NCBI GenBank assembly: GCA_037074615.1
Contig: CM073570.1
Coordinates: forward strand, 14,553,685 to 14,617,684
Reading direction: 5' to 3'
Length of the DNA stretch: 64,000 nt
Origin: Leucaena leucocephala
Lineage: Eukaryota > Streptophyta > Magnoliopsida > Fabales > Fabaceae
The notes under the pieces: generated by a model
Database searches by the model: none
The model's input: only the letters and a program-made list of their open reading frames with translations
Told to the model about the DNA's origin: nothing
Translations under genes and position numbers: made by a program
Shown: positions 47,101 to 57,983 of the stretch, in pieces
How the letters are laid out: every line of letters starts with the position of its first letter
How positions within the stretch are numbered: position 1 is the first letter of the stretch

Positions 47101-50100
47101 ATGGTAAGTGGCTCAATATCGCTTAAGCGAGATCACGAGTTCAAACCTTAATGTATATAAAAAATCTCTATTAGAAGATTCACCTACTATAACAAGATGT
47201 ATAGCACAGGTCATATCTAGATATAGTAGGGATAAAATTTTAGTAAATTAGATAGGCAATAAAAAAAATCCTGGGTTGGTACTATGATATTGACATTTTG
47301 GGATTTCTAATGCTTGTAATTTAGGTATTAATTTGAAGTATATCCTAAAGGCATAAGGAAACACGAACCTGGATAGCGCAAAAGGCGAAGAAAACCTTCA
47401 GGGCCGTTAGAGTTCAATGCCCCAATCTTCTCAAAGAAATCGCCGTCCAAGTTCAAAGATATGGCCAATAAAGACAGTGTCTCTTTTGCAGCCGCACTAT
47501 ATATTGGCAGGAAAAAAAAATTAATTATTTGAATTAAAAAAATTAGTATTATGCCCTGAGGAATAAGAAAACTTACAAGACTTTCCAATATAGTGATTCC
47601 ATTGTGGGTCTCCACTTCGAAAGTAGCTCTGGATTAGGGTCAATGCCAAGAATCGCACATCAATTAGATTAATTAAAAAAGCTCATGGAAAATCCCAAGG
47701 CTATGTTCCATTATACCCCATCTCATCTTAAATATAATAACTAAATTTAACATTTATTTTAATAATAAATATAAGACTTAATCTACTCTATCTCTTCAAA
47801 TTATAATTTCTTCTTTAATATACCCTTAAATGATTGCACATATTAAGAGATCTTTATTAAGATTAATTCACATGCATATTATTAAATCGGGTATTTTAGA
47901 AAAATCTACACACAATCATTACAAATAACTAATTTAACTATTTTCTTTAATATACACAAATAACTAATTATATTTATGTTGGAAGGTAGTATATGTACAT
48001 AGAACAAATATAAGGGTACCATTTGAAGGCCATTGATTCAGATTCTCAGTTGCAGGATCTCCTAAAGGACCAATGTAGAAGCTCTCTTTTGAATCACCTG
48101 ATCATCACACAGTTGAAAATAATCAGAGTTTTGATTTTCTTTTCACCCCTACGAAATAAGGAAATTCAAAAGGACATACAAAGTTTTCAGCAATGTATTC
48201 AACTATTATAATAGCCATGGGTCATCTAACATATCTTAGCTTGGCTTCTTAAATGGAGGAAGGAACCTATGAACAGAGCTTGAGGTTACAAGCATTATAG
48301 CACCTATGATCTTCCACTTATGGAGAGTTTTAATGTCATTAGGCCACAAAGCTATTGTCTTGCTTAATGGACTTTCAAAATAATAGAAGCAGCTCCTACT
48401 TACATTTTTCAAATCAATCTTTTCCTATTTTATGTTTTGTGATGGGCTTAAGAAATTCTTAGGTAGATTGAGAGTACCAAATCATCCATTCATGGTCTAA
48501 TCACAATGCACCAACTCGTAATAATTTAATGAGCACCTTAACTTATCAGTGCAGATGAAATCTGAATCATTGAAATCATTTTTTATAAATGACAGTTAAC
48601 ATATTATCTTTATTTTAGATTATTTACCTATTAAAATATTTTTAAAAATTAAAAAAATATATTAAATTGTTTAGATTTAATCTGGACAGTCTAGATTGAT
48701 ACTCGTTCCCTCTCTCCCTTGCCCATGTGTGACTTTTGAGAGCCATTAATTTCACAAATTTCAACTCTCTCCCTCCCTCTCAAGTCTCATCGTGTAGCCT
48801 CAGTTCGAAGAAATCCAAGAGTTAGGTTTTGCATCCTAACGCCAAGCTAATTATACTATAGGCCTAGGCTTAGGCCGGTTTGAAACTACAGAAAACTGTG
48901 ATTTTACAAATTCTTTTAAATAAAATTTAAATTTAAAAAAATTAAAATAAACAGTTATATTTATTTAAATAAGTATTTAGATTAAACTATAATTTAAAAT
49001 TAAAGTTTCAGATAAATTGATCAGAGTAACTTATAGAACAGTAAAAGAGTTTATGAATTAACTAATTACTATATTACCTCAACTTTTTTCTTACACACTA
49101 TCTCCTCTCTACTCTTATAATATATCTCTCCCCATTTAATACTTATACTCTTTTTTGTAATTTATCAATAATAAAAGTACTTCTTAAAATAACTATATAA
49201 ATACTCATTGTTCAAAACCATTTTTTTTCATAAACTCTTCTCCAAAAATTATTTTTTATAAGTTGCTCAAAAGCTATTTTTTTTCATAAGCCTATTTCCA
49301 AAATCTTATCCAAATAAGTCGTATGTTGAGTCAACTCTTTGTTTTCTTTACACTTCAATATAAATATCATCTAACCATTCTCGTAAATTAAACTAATAAA
49401 AGAATAAAATATATAATTATTTAGAGTATATCCAATCATTAGAGAATATTATTTATTATAGTTTTAGTCACAACGTTTAAAAGGTCATCCTAATTTATGG
49501 GTGTCTACATTAACACCTTAAAATAATTGACGCTTTAACTGATATTGATATCACCTAAAAGAAAAGAAGATTTTACTTTATCATTAGATTATAGGTGAGC
49601 CTAATTTTTTTTTTAATTTTTTGTATAAAAAAGTATGGATATGATAACGCTTTCTGAAATTATTACGTGAGTTTGGTGAATTTCTTATAACAGAGCCATA
49701 ATTTTTTTCCAGCTAAGACGAGTTAGTGAAGAGTGAAGATGAACTATGAACCAAAAAGGACAAAAATATAAATGATCCAATTATTAAAGACTAAGTTTTA
49801 AGTGAGTTAATTAAAATATCATAATTAAATCACAATGGGTCCTACTTAAGAATAAGTTGAAGGACTAAAAAAATAAGAAAAAGATACCTTTATAAGGTAA
49901 ATTTGAATCAAGTTTCTCAGCATAGAGGGGATTATAACCCCTATGTTCCTTGCGAGGATATTTCATTTTCTCTTCATGTGGAAGTGAGAAGAATTTCTTG
50001 CTCTCTTCAAACACACACTGAAGCAGCTCTTTGTCTACCCCATGGTTCACCAGATAGAAGAACCCATGTTCACTGCATGCCTGCAAATTAAACGCACTTC

Positions 50101-50875
50101 CAACAATTAAGCTTGATGAGTGTGAATTTTTAAAACTTGAATACATTACTTTTTTATATTCCTATTTTTTTTATTATCAATCTGATTTATTAAAATTTTA
50201 TCTCGACTATATTTAGATCTGACTCGTGTCGTACTCCTAGTTATAATGGGTGAATCTCCCAATATGAATTTTCTGTATACGCCAAGGCTCAAACTCAAAA
50301 CATCATTTAAGTAATTTCGAGCTGTTTACCATTCGGACAAACTCCTATGATATATTCCCATCTTTATTTTAACGTGTTTCCAACCATAGTTTTGTGCTAT
50401 CTTAATCGTTTTGCTTTCATTAATCTAAGAAATGTAAAACTTTACTTACAACTTTTGAGATCACTCAGTTAAAATTTTTAGAGATAAAAATAAGACATCA
50501 TTATATATATAGTTATATATTCTTTTAATATTTAATATAAAAATTAATTAATTTTTTTAGATATATTAAAAAAATAATAATTAGTCAATTATAACTAATA
50601 TAAATATTAATTGATTAATTTAAATATATTAAAAATATGGGAACATAAAATTATTCCGTTTCATCAACCATCAAACATGTAAAAAAAATTATCAATTTAT
50701 ATTTAGAATTAAAATAAATTCAGATCAACGAGAGTAGAATTAATGTGGGAAAGCAGGGAAGCAAAAACATGGTTTTAGATGAAGAAGGAAGAACCTGGCG
50801 GATCAATTTGGCGGTGGAGGAGCGATCAGGTGAGGACAGATCTATGATAGGAAGATTCAAAGTTGCCGACGGCAT
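44129..50875 (-). CDS. 2-oxoglutarate/Fe(II)-dependent dioxygenase, copy 2
   Basis: A tandem paralogue of the gene at 35791-41600. Eleven exons give 312 aa with no break: 50795-50875, 49888-50080, 48020-48097, 47577-47628, 47369-47496, 46236-46333, 46052-46110, 45862-45918, 45652-45694, 44663-44742, 44129-44198. The start MPSATLNLPIIDLSSPD and first exon length (81 nt) match copy 1. Iron ligands are His192 and Asp194 (HSD) and His253 (TLHRV); R261-Y-S263 is the 2-oxoglutarate site. Relative to copy 1 it has two extra residues in exon 5 (GALNSNGPEG), one fewer in exon 9, and ends GSSE. Exon 3 differs from copy 1 at a single silent base in 78, far closer than exons 2 and 4. Its introns have been expanded by several foldback, SINE and other repeats. 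Both copies look functional; the substrate is unknown. Confidence 0.92.
45077..45610 (+). mobile_element. Foldback/MITE-like element (copy 6), in intron 9 of dioxygenase copy 2
   Basis: It opens GTATGTGTCTGGATAGATTTTTAG and closes GTTTTCTAAACATAACC, with the family body between (GGTTTTGGAGAAAAACTTATGG, GATAAATGAGTGTTTAGATAA, purine-rich block, AAATAGTAATTGAGTAG). Its right end is about 40 bp from the exon 9 donor. Confidence 0.75.
45782..45816. repeat. TTAA microsatellite
   Basis: About 35 bp of ATTA/TTAA tetranucleotides in intron 8 of dioxygenase copy 2. Confidence 0.85.
46498..46970 (-). mobile_element. Foldback/MITE-like element (copy 7), in intron 5 of dioxygenase copy 2
   Basis: It opens TTCTGTTTGAAAATTTATC and closes TTATTTAAACACATTA. 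The pyrimidine-rich TCTCTCATCTTTTTTC block and ATTATCTAAACATCCATTCAT show reverse orientation. No GC core. Confidence 0.7.
47087..47268 (+). mobile_element. SINE, full-length (family S1, copy c), best pol III boxes
   Basis: The head GGGGTTAGTTCGAATGGTAA fits the A box and GAGTTCAAACC fits the B box (GWTCRANNC exactly), about 40 bp apart. The body carries AGAAGATTCACCTACTATAAC, GGTCATATCTAGATATAG and TTTTAGTAAATTAGATAGGC, ending in eight A. It lies in intron 5 of dioxygenase copy 2, antisense to the gene. Confidence 0.85.
47719..47985 (+). repeat. Dispersed AT-rich repeat, MITE-like, in intron 3 of dioxygenase copy 2
   Basis: Landmarks in order: CATCTTAAATATAATAACTA, ATATAAGACTTAATCTACTC, TTCAAATTATAATTTCTTC, TGATTGCACATATTAAGAG, TTATTAAATCGGGTATTTTA, GAAAAATCTACACACAA. 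It is the same family as 43660-43875. Confidence 0.5.
48872..49319 (-). mobile_element. Foldback/MITE-like element (copy 8), in intron 2 of dioxygenase copy 2
   Basis: It runs from GGCCGGTTTGAAACTACAG to ATCTTATCCAAATAAGTC. Body landmarks are AAACAGTTATATTTATTTAAA, ATAGAACAGTAAAAGAGTTTA, TAATTACTATATTACC, the CTCTCTACTC block and CTCATTGTTCAAAACC. Confidence 0.75.
49405..49640 (+). repeat. Dispersed repeat R3, third copy, in intron 2 of dioxygenase copy 2
   Basis: R3 landmarks are present: AGAATATTATTTATTATAG, AACGTTTAAAAGGTCATCC, AAAATAATTGACGC, GATATTGATATCACCTAAAAG, AAAGAAGATTTTACTTTATC and AGGTGAGCCTAATTTTTTTT with a T-rich tail. Confidence 0.55.
50164..50346 (-). mobile_element. SINE (family S1, copy d), in intron 1 of dioxygenase copy 2
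   Basis: An inverted S1 copy. Read on the minus strand it starts GGAGTTTGTCCGAATGGTAA (A box), has GAGTTTGAGCCTTGGCGTAT (B box region), GGGAGATTCACCCATTATAA and AGTCAGATCTAAATATAG, and ends in an A-rich tail. It is in the same orientation as the host gene. Confidence 0.75.
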
Positions 50876-50947
50876 ATCTCCTCCTCCAATTCCCTCCTTT
50901 GCTTCCTTCTTATTCCTTCGATGCTCAATTCTCAAAGTCCAACATAA

Positions 50948-50955
50948 TATATATA
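50948..50955 (-). promoter_or_regulatory. TATA box of dioxygenase copy 2
   Basis: ATATATATTA-type TATA sequence about 75 bp upstream of the ATG at 50875, separated from it by a purine-rich leader. Assigned by position. Confidence 0.45.
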
Positions 50956-51146
50956 CACACACTAATAACAACAAAAATAATATATTATCTTCAAATCCTC
51001 CCAAAAAAAATAATAAATAAGCAACAATTATGATTATCGTCTTCAATATTAAAATGGGGGAAATCAGATCCTGATTCTAATTAGCTACTGACTCCCCACA
51101 ATTTTAAATAATACCAATAATACAAAGCCAACAAATGCCTGATTGA

Positions 51147-51165
51147 GTGTGTGTGTGTGTGTGTG
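51147..51165. repeat. (GT)n microsatellite
   Basis: About 19 bp of GT dinucleotides upstream of dioxygenase copy 2. Confidence 0.85.
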
Positions 51166-51687
51166 AAAAGATAACCCATTTATGTGGGTGACGTGTATGT
51201 GATGAAGATCTTTGCATTAAAAAAAAAGAAAGTAAATCTTCAAAATATTGCTAATAGGTTCAGTATAAGAAAAGTATAGAATTATTGCTTTTTGTTGGCT
51301 TGTAGAGTTAGAAAATGTTAGAATGTGGAAAACATGCATTGTAAGTGTAATTTTGCCTCATATTCAAAACGCATCTTGTCTTCTTGTTCAGGAGGGGAAA
51401 AAAGTGTAAATATTATCCCAAGGTTATTTCAGGGAAAAAATATACTCCTAGTTTAAAACATTATTAAGTATTTCTATGATCTTTAATATATAATTTATTT
51501 AATTAATTTAATTAGATTAAAAAATTAGTTAAATTAATTAATATAATATATTTTTGCTAAAATAATATGATCATCTCATTTGATTTCCTCACTTTATCTT
51601 TTATTTAATTATTGTTAACAGAATATCAATATGTATAATTTTTAAAAAATTATAGATATAAGAAATATGTCTTATATTGGACTTGGG

Positions 51688-52192
51688 AAAACGGGTTAAC
51701 CTGTGGGCTGGGAAGGAGCGCGCTGTGTAACTTGCCCCAAAATGGGCTGGCAGAGCCCACGGGCTATATAGTCTTCACCTATTTTTTTAATTTTTTAATA
51801 TTTTAAAAAATATATTTCTAAACTTTTAAAATACTAATAGTTTTTTTAATATTATATTAGCATAATTAAAAAATTGTTAATGTTATACTTTTAAAAATTC
51901 TTATTTTTTATAAATAGATCTCAAATTTTATAACTTTAAATTTAAATAAAAATTAATATAATATTAATCAATTATAATATATCAACACATATCAATAAAT
52001 AAGTAATCATCTTTAGTAATATTCAAAGTATTCAAAGTAATATTTAAGTAAAATAAATAATAATATTAATAATTAAAAAAATGGGCTGACGGGCCAGTAC
52101 TAGTGGCTAGGAGGCATATCCCGCCCCAAAACAAGTTGGTCATGACCTGTTTGCATGTAAAATAAGCTCAATCTGCTAGCTGAACCCGTTTT
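51688..52192. mobile_element. TIR element of about 505 bp with GC-rich subterminal regions
   Basis: The left end AAAACGGGTTAACC and the right end GAACCCGTTTT form an inverted pair. Subterminal GGGCTGG, GGGCTGGCAGAGCCCACGGG and GGGCTGACGGGCCAG motifs contrast with an AT-rich centre. This GGGC-rich end pattern is familiar from plant hAT-like non-autonomous elements. No transposase and no obvious 8-bp target duplication. Confidence 0.55.
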
Positions 52193-52378
52193 ATCACTTT
52201 TATCTTATATTGAAGGCCGAATGAGTATAACTATTTTGAACATTTTTTATTAAAAATCATGAAGTAATTATTTTCTTTTCTTATAGACATTAATAACATA
52301 TTTACATGCAAACCTCTTTTTCCCAAACACATGAACCAATTAAATGATACTTATGAATTTCACACATATAAAGAGATC

Positions 52379-52722
52379 TATTATAAAAATAAGAAAGTGA
52401 GAGAGTAGAAAGAATAACAAGATAAGGATTTTGAGATGAGAGAAATAGAATGACAAGAGAGAATTCTTTATATGCTTGTATATTCACTTGTCTAAATGCC
52501 TTCTACATAGCCACTATTTATAGGCCACATCTATTAAAAACTAAACATAAAGTTACAAAAGATTAAAGAGGAATAAAATAACATTAACCATAAGAAACCC
52601 CTCCCAAGTCATTCATTGAGAAAGTTATAGTTTTATAGCATAAAGGAAAGAAGGAATCCTAAGAGAAATTCCAAGAGGTATAAGTTTTATGGACATCCAC
52701 ATGTGCAAGAATATTTATAACA
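52379..52722 (-). repeat. 3' LTR of the copia element
   Basis: 344 bp, TATTATAAAAATAAG to ATATTTATAACA, aligned end to end with 57580-57923. The first base pair of the expected TG has decayed to TA. Confidence 0.9.
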
Positions 52723-52735
52723 CTCCCCCTTGGAT
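52723..52735 (-). promoter_or_regulatory. Polypurine tract of the copia element
   Basis: On the minus strand CCAAGGGGGAG ends exactly at the 3' LTR; such tracts prime plus-strand DNA synthesis. Confidence 0.75.
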
Positions 52736-52930
52736 GTTCATGACAAATATTATGCCTCATTAAAACCTTACTAGGAAAAACCCATTGGGACAAAAATCTA
52801 GTGAAGGAAAAAAAGTACACAATATTTATTTATGTTACTTTATGAAAAACTTTTTCAGAAAAATCCAATGAAAAACAAAATCCTTAAAATAAAGAGTACA
52901 TCAAGTACTTGTTTACTCCCCTTGATGACG

Positions 52931-53320
52931 TTAATTTATGTCTTTGAATATGTGCATTCCAATACCATACACTAATTTCTCAAATGGTTTAGTTGGTAGT
53001 GTCTTGATAAACAAATCTGCAAGGTTGTCACATGATCGAATTTGCTGAACATCTATATCACCATTCTTCATAAGATCATGAGTGAAAAAGAATTTTGGAG
53101 AAATATGTTTTATTCTATCTCCTTTGATATATCCTCCTTTCAATTGAGCTATGCATGCTATATTATCTTCATATAATACTATTGGAATCTCTTGTTTTGG
53201 AAGTAGACCACTCATTCTTTGAATATATTGGATTACTAACCTTAGCCAAACACATTCTCAACTTGCTTCATGAACTGCAATAATTTCTGCATGATTTGAT
53301 GAGGTAGCTGATAAAGTTTG
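52931..53320 (-). pseudogene. copia RNase H region, broken
   Basis: The frame from 53215 to 52931 reads LYEDNIACIAQLKGGYIKGD, then RIKHISPKFFFTHDL and DNLADLFIKTLP, the conserved C-terminal part of copia RNase H (DN, HI, D-x-x-TK type motifs). A stop precedes it near 53259, and the join to the reverse transcriptase frame is broken around 53320-53460. Confidence 0.85.
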
Positions 53321-53461
53321 TTTTATCAAACGCCAAGATATAGCTATACCTCCACAAGTAAATAAATATCCTGTCTGAGATATACCTTTATGTGGATATG
53401 ATAAAAATCTTGCATCTGTATAACCAATCAATTGTGATCCAGATTCATTAGAATAAAATAA

Positions 53462-54620
53462 TCACACATCAATTGTCTCTCGAAGGTATCGAAATATATG
53501 TTTAACTCTATTCCAATGTCTTCTTATTGGAGAAGAACTAAATCTTGCCAATAAACTCACAGCAAATACAATATCAGGTCGTGTTGAATTAGCAAGATAT
53601 ATTAGTGCCCTTATAGCACTAAGATATGGTACTTCTGGACCAAGAAGTTCTTCATTTTCCTCTTGAGAGAGAAAAGGATCTTTTTCTTTAACTAGCGATC
53701 TCACAACCATTGGAGTAGTTAATGGATATGCTTTATCCATATAAAATTGCTTTAATATTTTTTCAATATAAGCTGATTGATGAAGAAACACTCCATTTGT
53801 TAAGTGCTCGATTTGTAAATTGAGACAAAACTTTATTTTTTTAAAATCTTTCATTTCAAATTCTCTCTTTAAACAATCCACTGCTTTTTGAAGCTCTTCA
53901 AGAGTTTCAATTATATTTAAGTCATCCACATAGACAGCAATTATAACAAATTTTGATATGTTTCTTTTTATAAAAACACATGGGCTAATTGAATCATTTT
54001 TATAGTCTGCTTTCAACAAATATTCACTTAGACGGTTATACCACATTCTTCCAGATTATTTTAATTCGTATAAGGATTTATGCAAACAAATTGCATAATT
54101 TTCTCGAGGATTCTTACATGCTTCAGGCAATTTAAATCTTTCAGGGATTTATAAATTTCAGTATCTAAAGAACCATATAAGTATGCTGTAACAACATCTA
54201 TTAGACGCATATCAAGTCTTTCATGCATTGCCAGATTGATTAGATATCTGAAAGTAATTGTATCCACCACAGAAGAATATGTTTCTTCATAATCAATGCC
54301 AGGTCTTTGCGAAAAGCCTTGTGCCTCAAGTCGTGTTTTATATCTAACAACCTCATTTTTCTCATTTTATTTTTGCACAAAAACCCATCTATATCCAACT
54401 GGTTTAACACCATTTAGTATTTGGATTATAGGTCCAAAAACTTCACGTTTTGAAAATGAATTCAATTCTACTTGAATTGCGTCTTTCCCATTTGGCCAAT
54501 TATTTCTATGTCTACATTCTTCAACTGACCTAGGTTCAAGATTCTCACTTTGATTAGTTATTTCAACAACATTGTATGAAAAAATATTGTCGACGACTAT
54601 ATTTTCTCGGTTCCACCTTT
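53462..54620 (-). pseudogene. copia reverse transcriptase region, broken
   Basis: The longest piece, 54046-53462 (194 codons), has the catalytic YVDD box (AVYVDDLNII), LKREFEMKDF, the LNLQIEHL stretch, and YLSAIRALIYLANSTRPDI. An upstream piece at 54270-54061 reads TAYLYGSLDTEIY, the conserved region before the active site, and ends at a stop. Further upstream YKTRLEAQGFSQRPGIDYEE is partly readable. Two or more stops separate the pieces. Confidence 0.88.
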
Positions 54621-54949
54621 TTCCCGTATTGATATAACTTATCGAGATCTCTTCATTATTTTCATGTACCTGGACCTCTTCTGGAGTCTTTTGATTTGTT
54701 ATGTCCTGGGTATCTTCTATAAGACCAACCTCCTCAATTTGACCATCTTGATTGTTTACTCTTTTCTTTATAATTTTTATCTTTGGAACCGATTAGTCTA
54801 CCACGCTTCAAATGTGGTTTATTTTTATTTGCACTTGCTACTTGTCCTACTGGGACATCAATTCGAATTGGAGTATTTTCAGCTGGAATATGAGATTTAA
54901 TAATTCTCTTGGAGTCAGTAAATGCATCTGGCAGTTGATTTGCAATATT

Positions 54950-55920
54950 TTATAAATGAATTATTTTTTGAACTTCAAGCTCACATATTTGTGTTCGAGG
55001 ATCTAAATGAGACAACGATAATGCTTTCCATTTGATTTCTTTATCTAGCTGCTTATTATTTCCCCTTAATTTTGAAAAATTTGTCTCATCAAAATGACAA
55101 TCATCAAAACGTGCCGTAAATAAATCTCCCGTTAACGGTTCTAAATACTTGATTATAGAAGGAGATTCATAACCAACATATATTCCTAACCTTCTCTGAG
55201 GTCCCATCTTTATGTGTTGTGGTGGAGCAATTGGGACAAATATCGCACATCCAAAAATTCTAAGATGAGAAATATTTGGCTCCTGACCAAAAGCCAATTG
55301 TAATGGGGAGAATTTATGATAACTTGTTGGCCTGATGCATATAATTGTTTATGCATGTAAAATTACATGTCCCCAGGCTGAAATGAGAAGTTTTGTTCTC
55401 ATAAGTATTGGTCTAGCAATCAATTGGAGGCGTTTAATTAATGATTATGCTAAATCATTTTGAGTGTGGACATGAGCAATAGATTTTTCTACTGTTATTC
55501 CAGTTGCCATGCAATAATCATTAAATTTTTGCGATGAAAACTCACTCGCATTATCAATACGAATTGTCTTAATTGCATATTCTGAAAATTGTGCTCTTAA
55601 TCGAATTATTTGAGCAAGTAATATAGTAAATGTTAAATTACGTGTAGATAACGAGCACACATGTGGCCATCTTATAGATGCATCTATTAAAACTATAAAA
55701 TATCTAAATGGTCCACATGGTAGATGAATAGGTCCACATATATCCCCTTAGATACGTTCTAGAAATGCAGGGGATTCTACCCCAATTTTTGTTAATGAAT
55801 GTCTTATAATTAGTTTGCCTTGAGAACAAGCAACACATGAAAAAACTTTAAATTGAAGAATCTCCTGGCTCTTCAATGGATGTCCATGTGAATTTTCAAT
55901 AATCCTTCACATCATAGTTG
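54950..55920 (-). pseudogene. copia integrase region, broken
   Basis: The piece at 55660-55445 reads TIRIDNASEFSSQKFNDYC, the integrase core around the second catalytic Asp and Glu region (normally D-N-G/A-x-E-F). The piece at 55297-54950 reads LRIFGCAIFVPIAPPQH, RRLGIYVGYESPSIIKYLEP and LFTARFDDCHFDE, the C-terminal integrase part. Stops lie between the pieces. Confidence 0.85.
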
Positions 55921-56431
55921 ATTCGGGATGGCCTAACCAGTCATGCCAAATAATGAATATATTTTTATCAGTAAACTTCTGGTTTATTGTAACATTTGTT
56001 TCAATTATACCAATATTTGTATAGTACAAATCAAAAGATAATGCAGGTACTTTTTTAAGAACACATTTTTTTCCATGTCTAACAATTGTAATATATAGAT
56101 GTTCAATATTTTTCTCATCTATAGTCTTAATATGATACCCATTTCGGCGGATATCTTTAAAACTTAACAAATTTTTTTGAGGCTTAGAGGAATATAAAGC
56201 ATCATTAATTACAAAATTTATCCCTTTGGGTAATATTATCATTACTCTTCTGGAGCCTTCAATTAGTTTTATATTACCCACTACAGTATTGATGCTTGCA
56301 CAATTCATTGTTAAATGAGAAAAATATTTTTTATCTTTGAGTATGGTATGTGTTATAGCACTATCTATGAAATATATATCTTCATTCTTGTGCCTAATAA
56401 AAGAGATAGGAACATCCATATTCTTCATCAA
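55907..56431 (-). pseudogene. copia protease and pre-integrase region
   Basis: 174 readable codons: DIYFIDSAITHTILKDKKYF holds the protease active-site triad in altered form (D-S-A instead of the usual D-S-G/A), and WHDWLGHPESTMM at the end is the GAG-pre-integrase zinc-binding motif (WH..LGH). The frame stops soon after. Confidence 0.8.
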
Positions 56432-56699
56432 AAGAAAATAAATGTATCAAAATATATTATTAGCAATAATACTCTTAAAAGAAGAAAATAAAAGTAAACA
56501 TAAATAAAGCATAACTAAATTAAAATAAAATATAGATAAAATATAAACTAAATTTATTTCTCTAATCATTATTCTCAAAGAAATCAGTCACTTCTAAGTA
56601 TGCCATAGCATCAAGGTCATCATATAGCTCATTGGTATCATCATTCTTGGAAAGTCATATTTGCTTCCATTTTCTTTGAATTCTTTTTTATGGAGGCTT

Positions 56700-57545
56700 G
56701 ATAAAACTTTGCTAGATGTTCAGGCGTACGACAGGTACGCGACCAATGCCCTTTCATCCCACACCTATAACATAAATTTTTCACAGTTTTTGAGGGACCA
56801 CCCTTGTCTTTTTCTGCCCTTCATTATATTTTTTCTTTTGGTGGGTATTTGGATTATAATTACTTCCACCACTATAATGACGATAATTGCCACGTCCCCT
56901 ACCACGACCACAGGCATAAAAATCAGTGCGTTCAGTCACATTCACTTCAGGGAATGGAGCTGATCCAGTGGGACGGATCTCATGATTTTTCATTAACAAC
57001 TCATTTTTTTTCAGCCACAAGAAGACATGGTATTAGTTCAGAATACCTTTTAAAACCTTTTTCACAGTATTGCTACTGCAGGAGCACATTTGAATCATGA
57101 AAGGTTAAAAAAAAAATTTCTAATAAATCCTCATCTGTTATTTTCTCACCACACAATTTCAGTTGAGAACTTATTTTAAAAACAACTAAATTATATTCAG
57201 ATACAGATTTAAAGTCTTACAGCCTCAAATGCAGCCATTCATAACGAGCTTTGGGCAAGATTACCGTCTTTTGGTGATTATATCGTTCTTTTAAATTGTT
57301 CCACAATTCTAACGGATATTTCACCGTTAGGTATTCAGCTTTTAGCCATTCATGTAAATGGTGGTGAAGAAAAATCATGACCTTAGCCTTATCTTGATTG
57401 CTTGCTTCATTTTTAGGTAAAATAGCATTCCCTAGACCTTTGGCATCTAAGTGGATTTCAACATCTAAAACCCAAGACAGATAATTTTTTTCGAGATATC
57501 AAGAGCAGTAAACTCAAGTTTTGTCAGATTAACTATGGATCGAAC
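56700..57545 (-). pseudogene. copia gag region, broken
   Basis: From the 5' side: LDVEIHLDAKGLGNAILPK, then DKAKVMIFLHHHLHEWLKAE and LWNNLKERYNHQKTVILPKA, the UBN2-type capsid domain; then a basic RGRGRGNYRHYSGG segment; then CYRCGMKGHWSRTCRTPEHL, a CX2CX4HX4C zinc knuckle in another frame. Several stops and frame changes interrupt it. Confidence 0.82.
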
Positions 57546-57579
57546 TTAATTTTTTCAGAGCAATGTCGTGCTGATAATG

Positions 57580-57923
57580 TGTTATAAAAATAAGAAAGTG
57601 ATAGAGTAAAAAGAATAACAAGACAAGGATTTTGAGATGAGAGAAATGGAAGGACAAGAGAGAATTCCTTATATGCTTGTATATTCACTTGTCCAAATGC
57701 CTTCTACATAGCCACTATTTATAGGCCACACCCATTAAAAACTAAACATAAGGTTACAAAAGATTAAAGAGGAATAAAATACCATTAACCATAAGAAACC
57801 CCTCTCAAGTTATTTATTGATAAAATTATAGTTTTATGGCATAAAAGGAAGAATGAATACTAAGAGAAATTTCAAGAGGTATAAGTTTTATGGACATCCA
57901 CATGTACAATAATATTTATAACA
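57580..57923 (-). repeat. 5' LTR of the copia element
   Basis: 344 bp beginning TGTTATAAAAATAAG and ending ATATTTATAACA, with intact TG...CA ends. Confidence 0.9.
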
Positions 57924-57983
57924 GCATCCACATAATTTTGGGGCCCTATTCAGTAGGAGGCATTGGAAGGTTGAGATCAGGAT

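Larger units (their letters stand above)
52379..57923 (-). mobile_element. Ty1/copia LTR retrotransposon, full length, decayed
   Basis: It is bounded by two 344-bp LTRs (57580-57923 is the 5' LTR, 52379-52722 the 3' LTR) that start TG (TA in the decayed 3' LTR) and end CA. On the minus strand the order is gag, protease, integrase, reverse transcriptase, RNase H, which is the copia order. A polypurine tract CCAAGGGGGAG lies directly before the 3' LTR. Next to the 5' LTR, TTATCAGCACGAC may be the primer-binding site, matching the usual iMet-tRNA complement only in TATCA. I count about 25 mismatches between the LTRs (about 7%), so the insertion is old. Target duplications are not clear (AGATC against GCATC). 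All coding regions have stops or frameshifts. Confidence 0.9.

Noticed and set aside
14468..50875. ACX1, KUA1 and the dioxygenases as a biosynthetic gene cluster
   Set aside because: They share a strand, but no pathway links them, the ACX1 copy appears dead, and regulators of the KUA1 type are not known as cluster members.
56661..57100. Plus-strand frames of 98-100 codons within the copia element, and the frame at 54664-54900
   Set aside because: They are antisense to gag and pol and have no domains.
52369..57930. A clean 5-bp target duplication around the copia element
   Set aside because: The flanks are AGATC on the left and GCATC on the right; only the last three bases agree, so a duplication cannot be claimed.
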